Assembly (NCBI RefSeq): GCF_921293095.1
Contig: NC_060258.1
Coordinates: forward strand, 372,001-436,000
Reading direction: 5' to 3'
Source: Ischnura elegans
Taxonomy: Eukaryota > Arthropoda > Insecta > Odonata > Coenagrionidae
Length of the DNA: 64,000 nucleotides
Part shown: piece by piece, positions 10,559 to 21,400 of the stretch
Numbering within the stretch: the first letter of the stretch is position 1
How the letters are laid out: each line of letters starts with the position of its first letter
The notes under the pieces: model-generated
Database searches by the model: none
The model's input: only the letters and a program-made list of their open reading frames with translations
Told to the model about the DNA's origin: nothing
Made by a program: the position numbers and the translations under genes

Positions 10559-12373
10559 ATGGCGACATCATTGACGACTAAGGAAATAGTGTACATTTTA
10601 GAAGGTGACATCTCTGATATTGACATCTCAGATGATGAAGACATCTCAGAGGAAAACCCGGATTGGCTTTTGAATAGAGAAGCAGTCGGACCTGACGTTA
10701 TGAATACCGAGGTACAGGGTTTTCCGAACATCCCTGATGTCGGACTTGCTTTTGAAGTAAATAAGTGTAGTGATGATAGTGATGATGATGACATGCCTTT
10801 GGCACAACGTTATCCGCATCTAATGAACCAATCGCAGAGAAAAGTAAATAGGTCATTATGGACTTATGAAGACCTAGGTTATGTTGATTCCTCATGTGAC
10901 TCTCAATTTTCACCACCTCCTGATGAAATTAGCACCCCATTTTCATATTTCAAGCTTTTTGTTGATAATGATATGATAAGTAATATTGTAGAGCAAACTA
11001 ATCTCTATTCAGTGCAGGAAAAATGCCAAAATGTAAACACTAATGACAAAGAAATACATCAGCTCCTAGGAATTCATATGATTATGAGCATTGTCACAAT
11101 GCCAAGTTACTCCATGTTCTGGAGTGAAAAGTCGCGATATGGTCAAATTGCAGATGTCATGTCTCGCAATAGATTCAAAACTTTGCGAGGTAATCTACAT
11201 TTTAATAATAATGACAATATGTTGTCCCGTGATGATCCTGCTTACGATAAACTGTTCAAAATCCGGCCATTTTTAAATGCTCTAAGGAAAAACTTCCTGA
11301 AAGTGGAACCGGAAGAGCATAATTCAGTGGATGAATTTATGATTCCTTTGAAAGCTCATACAGCATTGAAGCAGTATATGAAAAGCAAACCACACAAGTG
11401 GGGAGTGAAGGTTTTTGCTCGTGCAGGGGTTAGCGGATTTGTGTATGATTTTGAAATTTATCTGGGCAAGCAAACTAATGTAAAAGAATCTGGTCTTGGA
11501 ATCAGTGGTGATATTGTCATTCGGCTAGCAGAAAATATCCCTAAGCACAAAAATTTCAAATTATATTGTGATAACTGGTTTTCCTCGCCTAAACTATTCT
11601 CGCAACTAAGGAAAGATGGTATTTTAGCTGCAGGAACTATCCGTAGAAATAGGCTAGGGCAATGCACTTTGAAAAGTGACAAGGAGTTGAAAAAACAAGG
11701 GAGGGGTAGCTTTGATTATAGACTTGAGAAAAGTGAAAATACGTTTGTTTTGAAATGGCTGAACAATAAACCAGTGTATTTAATTTCCAACTTTGTTGGG
11801 GCTCATCCTGTGGAAAATGTTCGACGCTGGTCTGTAGCAGAAAAAAGGTACATAGACGTGCCACAGCCAAATATTGTTCGTGCGTACAATAAGCATATGG
11901 GAGGAGTCGATAAACAAGATATGCTTCTGGAACTTTACAGAACAAACCTCAAAGGGAAGCGTTATTACCTCAGGGTGATTTTTCACTTCATCGACCTCAG
12001 TGTTGTAAATGCTTGGCTGTTATACCGCAGACATTGTGAGCAATTGAAAGAAAAATATATGCCCTTGATTGAGTTCAAATTATCTGTAGCTCATGCATTA
12101 CTCTACTTTGGTCCCAATATCTCTAATAAGAGAGGAAGACCATCTTCATCACCGAGTGTGGAGGGAAAAGGAGTGGCGAAAAGAACTTTTACACCACGGC
12201 CGGTGGCCGATGTTCGATTCGATGGGATTGATCATTGGCCTTTGCATGTAAATACTAAAAATAGATGTAAATTGTGCATAAAAAGTTATACGCGAGTGAA
12301 GTGCGAGAAATGCAACTTACCATTGTGCTTCTCCAACGAAAAAAACTGTTTCAAAACTTTTCATGTAAAATGA
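10559..12373 (+). CDS. piggyBac transposase, intact, 604 aa
   Basis: This DDE/D-type transposase cuts the element out and reinserts it at TTAA. The start at 10,559 is preferred to the in-frame ATG at 10,481 because a strong splice acceptor ends at 10,555. The first ~90 residues are acidic (ISDIDISDDEDIS; CSDDSDDDDMP), as in other piggyBac proteins. The catalytic core shows the expected aspartates: D258 in SVDEFM, D338 in LYCDNWF, and D451 with D454 in GGVDKQDM. The C-terminus (about 565-604) is a Cys-rich zinc-binding tail (CKLC, CEKC, LCFS, KTFH). The length is close to the moth piggyBac enzyme (about 594 aa). No stop or frameshift was seen. Family assignment is firm; activity is inference. 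Confidence 0.96.
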   Translation: MATSLTTKEIVYILEGDISDIDISDDEDISEENPDWLLNREAVGPDVMNTEVQGFPNIPDVGLAFEVNKCSDDSDDDDMPLAQRYPHLMNQSQRKVNRSLWTYEDLGYVDSSCDSQFSPPPDEISTPFSYFKLFVDNDMISNIVEQTNLYSVQEKCQNVNTNDKEIHQLLGIHMIMSIVTMPSYSMFWSEKSRYGQIADVMSRNRFKTLRGNLHFNNNDNMLSRDDPAYDKLFKIRPFLNALRKNFLKVEPEEHNSVDEFMIPLKAHTALKQYMKSKPHKWGVKVFARAGVSGFVYDFEIYLGKQTNVKESGLGISGDIVIRLAENIPKHKNFKLYCDNWFSSPKLFSQLRKDGILAAGTIRRNRLGQCTLKSDKELKKQGRGSFDYRLEKSENTFVLKWLNNKPVYLISNFVGAHPVENVRRWSVAEKRYIDVPQPNIVRAYNKHMGGVDKQDMLLELYRTNLKGKRYYLRVIFHFIDLSVVNAWLLYRRHCEQLKEKYMPLIEFKLSVAHALLYFGPNISNKRGRPSSSPSVEGKGVAKRTFTPRPVADVRFDGIDHWPLHVNTKNRCKLCIKSYTRVKCEKCNLPLCFSNEKNCFKTFHVK

Positions 12374-12445
12374 TATATTTGTCCCCTGTATTTCATGTAA
12401 AAGGTAATATGTAATCTACATGAAGTTCAAAAATTTGTTTTATTA

Positions 12446-12451
12446 AATAAA
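12446..12451 (+). promoter_or_regulatory. Polyadenylation signal of the transposase
   Basis: AATAAA lies 73 bases after the stop codon, inside the element and before the right subterminal repeat. Confidence 0.55.
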
Positions 12452-12563
12452 TTGATAATTTAACAATGTAATTTGTACATTATTTACAAATTTTATGTTG
12501 TTTTAAACCTGTATACTATTTAAATGAAACTTCAGTTAGAACGGAAATCATTGCTTTCAAAAA

Positions 12564-12586
12564 GGCCACTGATTCCATTTGGAATC
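12564..12586 (-). repeat. piggyBac right subterminal inverted repeat
   Basis: GGCCACTGATTCCATTTGGA and three more bases; inverted partner of 10,292-10,314. Confidence 0.8.
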
Positions 12587-12723
12587 AGGTCTGAAATTTT
12601 GTATTAATATATATTTGAACGCACTAAAGATTCTCTGCACATATATAACACTTTCAAAGTCATTTTAGTGCAGTAAATAAATTTTTTTGCTGCATATTCA
12701 TTATTTGGACTGGAAAGGGTTAA

Positions 12724-13750
12724 TTAGTGAGACACTTCCACGGAATGCAATATCCTTTAACCACGCGTTCTTGTGTCATATCATGAACCCCATACACAGA
12801 GGGCAGAAGGTAACACTTCAACAAAGGCTAATATCAATGGTATAGATAGATTCCCTTCACAGGAGTGAGAGATTGAGACGATATGTTCCCTTCATATAAA
12901 AATTCCCTCCTCATTGCATTAATTCTTATTATTTAATTTACGTGATTGGAAATAATGTATTTCAAATACAGAATGAATACCAACTTAAAGAGTACCTATA
13001 GCAATAAAAATGAAAGATAGACAATATTTGCATAACATGTAAAACATTAAAAATATATAACAACAAAGTGATGCGATAGTCACAGCCTCAGTACTTAGTA
13101 AGGTTGTTTTTTATTTGTCGGGTCAGAGATAAGGGATTAATATCATTCGGGATAGAATTTATGAGGCAATAGAGCCGGTAGAAAAATATAACGGCGAATT
13201 ATTTATACTATGGATATTGGTGTGTAGGCGTAGCAGGGAGTCCAAACTGTTGTGGCAGAAAGCTTTTTAGATCGTTATATATACTTGAATAACCTCAATA
13301 ATCACCTCACTGATCACAATTTCCTATTTCTGGTATTACTGGTTCATGGTAGCCTATACTCTTCGGGGTCTTCCTATTTTGTGAATATTCAAAATTGCAT
13401 TATGCTGACGTTTGGAAACATACCACATGAAACAATTTTAGTTGGTTATTAAACCGGAACAGATTAGGTAAAAACAGTATACCTGCGGAGGATCTTAGTA
13501 AATATTATATGTACGTTTGGTGTATATCCAACTACAATAGGTCACGTTACACTTAGACTCTAAATAGTAAGATTTTACACTTATTTTTACATACACTACA
13601 TTTTTAGTGCTCCCAGGGTACCTTCAAATCACTTGATTTACAGAAATAACCGCGGATTATGAATATAATGTGACGGATCGGACAGGGGTTGATAAGGTAG
13701 TGGTAATATGTAGTTGAGAGGTTGTGATCTTGTTACGTGTGCATGGAGTC
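12724..13750. other. No recognisable gene
   Basis: AT-rich flank of the piggyBac element. A 66-codon open frame at 13,252-13,452 has no signature. Nothing else was seen. Confidence 0.5.
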
Positions 13751-13759
13751 ACGGTGAAT

Positions 13760-14110
13760 GGTGGCATGTATGGCGCCCCAAGTTAACTGGGGCCGCCAAG
13801 AGAGCCACTTTTCCCCATGCCTAAACAGTAATCCACTCTCACCGGGAAACCCCCACCCCTCTACAATAAACACCCCTCCCGAGGGATATAAAAACGCGGT
13901 GTGTGCGCGTTTCGGGAGGAAGAACGAATACAGGAAGAAAGGGGACGATTTCGAGAGGAGGAATGTAAACGTGTGAGCACAATAGTCATGATTCTCCCGT
14001 GTAAGGCAGTGGAGGGTGTAAGGGCTGGTGGGGTGACACTCCTGAGGGCCGGGTCTGTCGGTCCGAGACTTTTCACATCTTTCGAATGAGAAGGACAGTG
14101 GAACGACAAA
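13760..14110 (+). mobile_element. Possible Penelope-type terminal fragment
   Basis: It has the same layout as the other terminal pieces here: a C-rich tract (about 13,815-13,880), a TATA box (GATATAAAAAC, about 13,885), then CTCCTGAGGGCCGGGTCTGT...GGTCCGAGAC (about 14,039-14,070). The last part can form a stem between CUGA- and GA(A)AC-like blocks. It is GC-richer than its surroundings. It could also be an unrelated promoter. Confidence 0.35.
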
Positions 14111-15770
14111 AATATAGGAGGTCCCTCCACAATGAGAGCCCCACGACGCCTACAGGGAAAGGATAGGAATGGAAAGAGTTGTAGAGGGAAATCCCAACGC
14201 AGTCATTCGGGCGTCGCACAGCGGGCGGAAATCGGAAAAAGCCGGACAAAATTATAAAATGACTGTTTTTGAGGTATAAACTTAAAACTTCGTAGGTATA
14301 CTTAAAAATGATTTAAATTTAAGGAAATGTACTTCATTTGACAAAGTTCCCACCCGTTACTGAGATACAGAGGCTCAAACGTGAGCAAATTTCCATAAAA
14401 ACGCCCGTCTTCAATTTTCTCTGAAAATCTTCCAAAGTAAGTAGAAGGTGAAGTTATAGGTGGATTCTTGTGGAATAAAAAACCACATAATCTGTTGGCA
14501 TGGTGTTTTTTCTTCAATTTTCCGTAATATTAAAGAATATCATCGATAAATTCTTACCGTGCAGTTACAAAATAGCGGATACTGTTTTTCGACCAAGTTT
14601 TACATTGAGGTAGAGTTTCAAATGGGTTTTCGGCAAAGTCAGGCGAAATAACTTAAATGAGAGCATTTTTTGAAGATTTCTTGAGGTGTTTATGCAGTTA
14701 TCTTTGAAATAAGTTTGCGTCGCCGGAAATTACATTGATTTTTCGATCGCGCGGCAGGGTTCGTGTCCGCGCGTCGGGGGTTGGATTAGCCGTGACGCGG
14801 TAAGATTATTGAAACTGTATGGGTTTTAACGCTCAGCATTCACCGTTTTTATGTTTTCCTTCAAGTCACCGAATCTCAAATGGTCTATGGTGAAGACAGT
14901 ATGGTGAGGAATTTTAGCCGAGGTGAGTGCACGTTTCATTGAAGTTCATTTTGTTTTCTTTGGATACGATCGAAGACCATGCTCTATTAAAAGCGTTCAA
15001 ACCTCAAAAAAGTGAGTGGTTCTCCTGGGATTCATACAAAAAGAACTACCTGAAAGATACCAGCTGGAACTCATACCTTCTTTACTCTCCGATCCCTGAC
15101 CCCCAGGATTCTACTGCGAAAACGGTCGTTTTATGACACCGCGGAGCGGAGCCTTTAACCGTCTTAACGGGGTATTTCCACGGGAACTTCTAGCTTTTTA
15201 AAAATCATGTGTGTCATACTCTCAGTTCTAATTTGACGGTTGATTTGTTCTAATTCTAATTATTTCATTTTTCTGTAACTCGCATTATATTTTGGAGAGA
15301 GGTAAAGGTCATTATCCATTCACTTTTATGATTTATATTTATATAGCTGAAATTTCATGATCATAAATTCATCCTCAACATCATCAGGGTATTTCGATGA
15401 TTTTTGAACGTGATAACCCATCGAACAATATATCTTGGTGGATTCCATCAGACAAGTTTTACTCAAATACTCCGGTATTCCCCTCCTCACACCGTGAATA
15501 TGACGTTGCTTACCGTCAAAATATAAAAATCCTCAATTCATGGTCTTCCATTCATCCAAAACTCTCATCATTGGACCGCAATATTAAAAATGGAATTATA
15601 TGCAGGTAATTTTTTAGAGATAGTTCATTTTTTTAAATGTTAGGTGATGGCTGCGGACATTTTGAAAATAGGCGATTTAATTCGTGTTTGAACTTAATCA
15701 ATCAGTCATTAAGTATAGTCTGCGTGACGTGTGGCACTATGTTTAGGTAAATATTCAGTAAAACTTCCGC
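14111..15770. other. No recognisable gene
   Basis: Mixed-composition sequence. A GC-rich patch near 14,715-14,800 and short open frames at 14,927-15,136 and 15,397-15,609 carry no domain signature and no convincing splice pairs. Confidence 0.45.
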
Positions 15771-15774
15771 GGGT

Positions 15775-15990
15775 GCTTTTTCCGTGTCGACTGGCTGCAA
15801 CGTTTCTCGACCAATGCTGGTCGCTTTTTCAAGGTATTCTGGTGAATTGGATACTTTTATTCTTGTTCATAGGGAACCGTGTCAGAGAGTGGGATAGGGA
15901 GCGGGAGGTTTGAGGAGTAGGTTGTCGAGTGTTCCTACGGATTACGGGTTGCCCAGCACCACTTATTCTATGGCCGGTATCCCGGTTAAA
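15775..15990 (-). mobile_element. Possible Penelope-type terminal scrap
   Basis: On the minus strand CTTGAAAAAGCGACCAGC...GGTCGAGAAACG (15,833-15,799) forms a stem GCGACC/GGTCG beside a GAAACG block, like the hammerhead-like ends of Penelope-like elements. A second motif, GGTATCCCGGTTAAAAC, lies near 15,977. There is no coding remnant. Confidence 0.3.
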
Positions 15991-16049
15991 ACTGTTCTCC
16001 TCTTTTCTACCATGGTAAGGTCGTGTAATACCAAAGGGGCCAACCAGTC

Positions 16050-16180
16050 GAGAAGGAGCCAGGATGAAGGCTTGCATATCGATAAGGAATTCAGTCAAAC
16101 GCCAGAGGGTAGATGCTTTATGGGGTGTGCAGGGAAAAGGTGGCTGGATGATGCAGAAGATGACCTCAATACAAATTAGC
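16050..16180 (+). mobile_element. LINE C-terminal scrap
   Basis: The frame ending at 16,179 reads CAGKRWLDDAEDDLNTN. This resembles the GRP-RW-DD-x-x-DL motif at the end of many LINE polyproteins (RTE-like and related). It is very short and isolated. Confidence 0.35.
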
Positions 16181-17905
16181 GTCAGGAAAGGGCAATATCT
16201 GGTTTTGAATTGATACAGGTGGAGTAAAATGTCAGCTTCCTATAAAATCTCAGGACTCTAACCTAAGATATAAAAGCAGCCACCGAAAATATTGAATCAA
16301 TACCCCAGAGTGAAGATGAATATGCCGGAGATAGTGGCAAGATGAATGCTCGGTTAAGCAAGGATCACAAACACAACGAACTAAAGAAGGGTACGGTGAG
16401 GATTCAGGACCCAAATATTCGATGCTGATAAGCTTACTCCCACCATAATGACCGATTACAGTGCTACTATCTGACAAAGCGGAACCATATGAAGTCGATA
16501 TTCAATGCAGCCGCATAACATAATCACTTATAAGAGGGGTTACCCCATTTACCAGCCACAGAAGAGTCAGAGAGGGATATGAAGACATTTCCATTAGATA
16601 TGGAAAAGACAGTGGGCTACTTTAGCCTCGAATTTGGTGCAAATTAATTCAAGACATTGGTATTTTACATATCAGATTCTGACTCGTGACCCATTTCTAG
16701 TGAATGCGGCTGAAAGGTCACAATTGAAGGTATGTACGAAAGGTCCTCTTCCCTGATCAACTAAATTATTTACCATGGTTAATGATCGTTATGTACTGAC
16801 CAGTGTATACAATTTAAAATACTAAGGTTTCAAAGTAAAATGTAGGAGGTATGCTGGGGGAAACATGCACTCTAATATGTGAAAATAACAAAGAAAGTTG
16901 GATAAATTTTCCCGGGTTATGGCCACGTTAGTTCGTTTTAGCGGACTTAACTTAAGCTTTTATCCATGTCATCACCTTGGAAGCCTCCGTACCAATGGAG
17001 GTATTTTATGGAATGGAAGTCTGTCTTGTACTATAGTTCAGAACATATACTTCTCCTTTCTTATTTTTGCCTAAGCTTTTTTTTTTATTATAATGTAGAA
17101 TTATAAACATCTAGACTCACCCATTGGTTGCTGAATGATCAACGCTCTGCTGGGCTTCAGCCTGTGCCCCTTGGTCTCTTGTCAGAATATTTTCATCCAT
17201 TGCCTCCAAATGGTGCTGATAGCTTTAAATATAAAATCATTTTCGACATAAGATGATTTCTCCTTGATTGCTACAGTTAGTAGCCCAAAAAATTATCAAA
17301 ATATTTTATAAATGGACATTCAAAAATAGACGTACAGCTGAGTCCTTCAAATAACCACCCATTTGGAATAAAATTCACCCTGTGCGAGAAATTTTTTCAT
17401 TCAAATCAGGGTCTCAGGTACTAGTCTTTAAAAAATTATAATATTAACCACTGCCGCTTGAGACTTGAAGTTAAACATTTCTTCTTCAGTATTCAGTGGT
17501 CTGGTGAAGTCTTGACCCTTCGAGAAACCCGTCAATATTCTCGGGTCCTCTCAGAAAATAAAATATTATATATTTTAATTATCTCTTTTATATACTGAGT
17601 ATAATTTCACAAAAAGATCATTCAATGCAATGGTATATTTATTCATAACAAATGCATGTTGTAAAAAAATCGATATAGCTAATTTAAGAAATATTATTCA
17701 TTACTTGCCTAACCAAAATTTACTGATGATCATGATTTTTGATATCTTAGTTATCATGCATAATCATTGGTAAAAGATGTGTAGTGATTCACTGTAGTAG
17801 TTCTCATTTTTGTTAATTTAATACTGAATGTCTCGGTTTTATTATGTTACTGACAAAATAAGCACTGGTGTAACCCTTTAAATAAAATAAAATGTATACC
17901 TAATT
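16181..17905. other. No recognisable gene
   Basis: Two-thirds AT-rich DNA without long frames, terminal repeats or RNA-gene signatures that I can support. Confidence 0.45.
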
Positions 17906-17969
17906 ATAAATGGGTAAGGATAGAGGGGCAAGACTTCTCCACACTGGAGTGGACTATAGTCCCATGGGT

Positions 17970-18043
17970 GACTCTCGCCGCACCGAGAGTCTTGTCGACA
18001 ACGGCGAGAAATTCAAGTCTCGTCAGGACCACCGAGACGAGAC
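17970..18043. other. Two perfect hairpins in tandem
   Basis: GACTCTCG-CCGCAC-CGAGAGTC (17,970-17,991) and GTCTCGTC - 11 bases - GACGAGAC (18,017-18,043) are both perfect 8-bp stems. They lie inside a GC-richer island (17,910-18,090) that is also a 62-codon open frame. No known RNA family was recognised. Confidence 0.5.
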
Positions 18044-18707
18044 TCTCACAGATCACCATTTAAAACCCTACGTAGGATGCGATACTCTTTTGATGTGAAG
18101 TATTGCAATACGACAGAATAATTTGTTTTAAATGTGCTGAGAAAGAGCCATCAATCAAAATATGTACTAGATTGAAACGTTTTATCCATTTCAACCGCCA
18201 TTCATTCCTAATATGAATTAGTTACTGCAGAAAGTCGTCATTTCCAAGTTGGACGATTTTACTTTTTTTATTTTAGTTGTTGCTAGGTGAAAGACTCGGC
18301 GTTTCCTACTGAAAACAAAGCATTTTATAAAAACATATGCTTGGTTTTATTGGCATGCGTGTTTCCTTTTAGTAGGAAGCGTTGCGTCTTGCGCGTAATA
18401 AATTAGTTAAAAAAAGATAAATCATCAAACTTGGACATGCTTTTCTGCAGTTAGCGATTGATTGGAGGATTTAAAGGAAAAATAAAAGGTAAGAGAAAAA
18501 TTAACTCTAGGATTTTAGAAGAAACGTTTAGAGATATTATCATAGATTTCATTTATCCCATTCCATTATCTTGGCTCAACTCTCCTGCCGACAATTTGTG
18601 TCTTCTCTGTGGTCTGAGGTGTAGTGTGGAGTCAGTGATTCCCTCGTGTCCCAAATGTGAGCTCTCTGTTAAACGATACAAAGTAGCGTAAGCTGTGAGA
18701 AGTGCTC

Positions 18708-18896
18708 TCATACGTACCGATCATCCTGTCCGTCTGTTTTAGACGCTGAATTATCAGCAATTGAGGACGTTGGGTCTTCTTGCATCAGCGGCTGCTGCTC
18801 TCCTGGACACGGGAGTCTAGACATTGGCACTCCTTCCTCCATGTCTTCGATCGACCTCCGGGAAGCAACGGCTGATTTCAGCATGATATTGAACTC
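18708..18896 (-). CDS. Possible terminal coding exon of an unidentified host gene
   Basis: A minus-strand open segment of 62 codons plus TGA begins right after a good splice acceptor (pyrimidine-rich ...CACTCGATCCAG at 18,900-18,897) in phase 0. It reads EFNIMLKSAVASRRSIEDME, then a polar tail ending QDDRYV. The composition (GC-richer, Ser/Asp/Glu-rich, few rare residues) stands out sharply from the AT-rich intron-like DNA upstream. This resembles a cytoplasmic C-terminal tail of a membrane or signalling protein, but I do not recognise the gene. An AATAAA on the minus strand lies about 360 bases downstream (near 18,345). No second exon was identified. Confidence 0.5.
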   Translation of the reverse strand, partial: EFNIMLKSAVASRRSIEDMEEGVPMSRLPCPGEQQPLMQEDPTSSIADNSASKTDGQDDRYV

Positions 18897-19239
18897 CTGG
18901 ATCGAGTGAAAAGTATTAAAAGTCAATAAGCAGTTAAATAATAATGAAGTAATAAAAGTGAGCAAACAGGAGCTGAAGGGCACTGTAGAATCATTAAAGT
19001 TAGTAATCAGTGTGCATTCTACCATGCTTGACCACTTCATTCCGTCTATTGCTTAGTAAACCAAACCATGTATCAAGCATGTGACGACAGTGCTACCATT
19101 AAACGCACGTGTGAGAAATCTTGAATCACACCAAAACAGATTACAGTGCAAGGGATAGCAGAAGCACGAATGCGTTGAAAAATCCAAGCTATGGTTGTAT
19201 TCGTGACTACTGTGCTCGAAGACCGCATGGCTCGTGATC

Positions 19240-19580
19240 AGGAAAGATTGAGTGAAAATATGTGTATGTGCGATCCTATATGGCTCAGAAGTTTGGACCA
19301 TTTTAAAAAGTAATCAGAAAAGAATAGTGGCCTTGGCGCCCTGGTGCTGGAGATGAATGCTGAAGACGAAATGGACGCATAGGGTGAGGAATAAGGAGGA
19401 AGGAGATTATGTAGAAGAAAGACCACTAGAGATCGTTGTATGCCGAAAAAGAACAAGGCGGATTGGCAACAGAATTAGAAACAGCAGTTAATACGTGGGA
19501 AACATATAGGATGGATAAGCCGATGGAAAAGCCTCCTGTGTAAGACACGAGGGCAAATATCAGAGTTATTTCGTGAGAAA
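19240..19580 (+). mobile_element. LINE fragment, C-terminal region
   Basis: The frame from about 19,279 reads YGSEVWTILKSNQKRIVA, then CWRWMLKTKWTHRVRNKEE and RRIGNRI. This is the ordered motif set that follows the RT domain in many arthropod LINEs (YGSE-W; RRML-I-W; GH/GN-LR). Stops and frame shifts are present. Confidence 0.6.
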
Positions 19581-19789
19581 CATAGCCACCTCCGTCCCGG
19601 CGAATTTTATTACATTACATCATATTTTGAATTTTTTCACCGCTTATCATAGTAAAATTTTGCTATTAAAATTGGTTCAGGTCGTACAGTAGGACAAAAT
19701 CATCATACATATGCGTGATTTACAGAAATCAGTAATGTTGTTTGTTAAAATCTAAGTGAACAGAAATACGTAGATATTTCGCTAGACTG

Positions 19790-19970
19790 AGGAGAATAAT
19801 GGATGGGTAATGAATGGAAAAATCTTCAGAGTAGGACATGAGGACAAATATTGGAGTCAGATGAAGAAAGGTTCGGGGAGGAAGAGCTTCAAAGAGGTTG
19901 AAAAACTGGCAATTGAAGAGATAGGGAGAAATGATGACCTGCAGTGGGTATAACAAACTTAGGATTGAAA
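19790..19970 (+). mobile_element. Second LINE scrap
   Basis: It resembles 19,500-19,560 (GATGGATAAGCCGATGGAAAA; GGACATGAGGACAAATAT). The next codons read KSFKEVEKLAIEEIGR, like a LINE C-terminal helix. This is a weak call. Confidence 0.35.
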
Positions 19971-21400
19971 TACTATGCAGGGAAATATGCATTCTTAATC
20001 ATGAGAAGTCGCATTGAAAAAGTATGCATTCCATACATCACATCAACGTGAGAATATGTTTCAGAAAACGCCCCTAATTTTACCTTATTTCTCCGTGACA
20101 TTTGCATCAATGCTATTCAATTACGCGGGTGGACACTTCTGTAAACCCACTTAAATGATCCCCAGGTAGCACATCCAGAGAAAATGCGGATAATCCCTTG
20201 TTGCATTATTGGTGCACTTTTTTCGAACGCGAATTACTGAATAAAGAATATCAACACAGAAAAACTAATTGAAAACTTGTTTTTTACAGTCAAGGTAACT
20301 TTTTAACGATTTTATGGTTGATACTTTCAAAACAAAATTATTTCAGTCTTCGGTATGTTTGTAACACGACTGACGCACTGATATGTGGTATCTTTTGCTG
20401 ATATTAGCGAACCTAACATTGGTAATATTGATGACATATACGGTCGATAGAAATTATTATTTGGTGAATTGAATTGAGTAGGTGCAATTGCAATCAAAGA
20501 AAATGTTTTTTTTGACAGAAGAATAATATTCATACAAAGAAATAAAAGATATCAAAATTAATTAGTTGCTTTCATCACAGTTGTGGGCCAATAAATCGCT
20601 CTTTGAAAGAAAGATAAAGAAAAACAACATTGATAATCCCTTGAGAGACAATGCTCAATAATTGGTGAAATGTTTGGGCATGTAATGCATTGTTGATGCA
20701 TTGAAATAAAACATGGAATGCACTCTGCATACATTTCTTTTAACGTCATCGGTAGGCTTCGCGGAGTGACGTCTCAAACATTTTCCTTGGACAAAATATT
20801 TAAAGATCACAGCGGTTACGTTTTACAAACAGCTCAGCTGAAAATAGAATTTTACGAGAGTAAACTAGTTAATTCTCTCCACTTACATTTGTATTTAATT
20901 TTATTACAGCCGATGGATATCTAACAATTACCGTACAAACGTATACCTTTAAGGATATCCCTACCATCAAATTGGCTTACAGGACACAGAGCTTATACAT
21001 AAATACAAGTATCGCGGATACGTAAGGATGGGGAAACTGCGATGACAACCATCGGCTAAATATAGTGAATATGGAAGCATTTTTGACTTAAAACTTCATA
21101 GCCCAGAGCTGCTTAAGGGAGAATTTAAATTTGAAGATTTTTCATTCTGAAAAGATGAAAACTTTGCACTCAATCATAATTATCGAGGTAGATAAGTATT
21201 TCGTCAACAAAATATGCGCCTCAAAATAATATGCAGTATAGCTATTTCCTCAACAGAGCTCAAAATTTATACGTTTTGATATTGATTTGAACATTGGTTC
21301 ATAATGGTTTAATGTTGTTAATTTTTCAGAGCAAAATTTAGCCACTTAAAAGTATCAGTCGGAGACTGAGTCCAAAAATTGTCAAACTAATTTGGCGTAA
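19971..21400. other. Non-coding stretch before the duplication array
   Basis: No gene was seen. About 21,105-21,325 is the second copy of the dispersed repeat also found at 5,785-5,995. Confidence 0.45.
21105..21325 (+). repeat. Unclassified dispersed repeat, copy 2
   Basis: Ordered matches to 5,785-5,995 (AGAGCTGCTT; TTCATTCTGAAAA; TTTGCACTCAATCATAATTA; ACATTGGTTCATAATGG). Confidence 0.5.

Larger units (their letters stand above)
9928..12719 (+). mobile_element. piggyBac transposon, apparently complete
   Basis: A 2,792-bp element lies between TTAA target duplications at 9,924-9,927 and 12,720-12,723, the piggyBac target site. The ends are inverted repeats: CCCTTTCCGGTCCA on the left and, reverse-complemented, CCCTTTCCAGTCCA on the right (13 of 14 match). 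Subterminal inverted repeats lie at 10,292-10,314 and 12,564-12,586. It holds one long uninterrupted transposase frame, with splice-like signals upstream of it and a polyadenylation signal after it. No damage is visible by eye, so the copy may be young. Confidence 0.95.

Noticed and set aside
18458-18691. 77-codon plus-strand frame with a CxxC-like cluster
   Set aside because: It overlaps the presumed 3' UTR of the minus-strand exon, lacks splice signals, and the cysteine spacing fits no finger I know.
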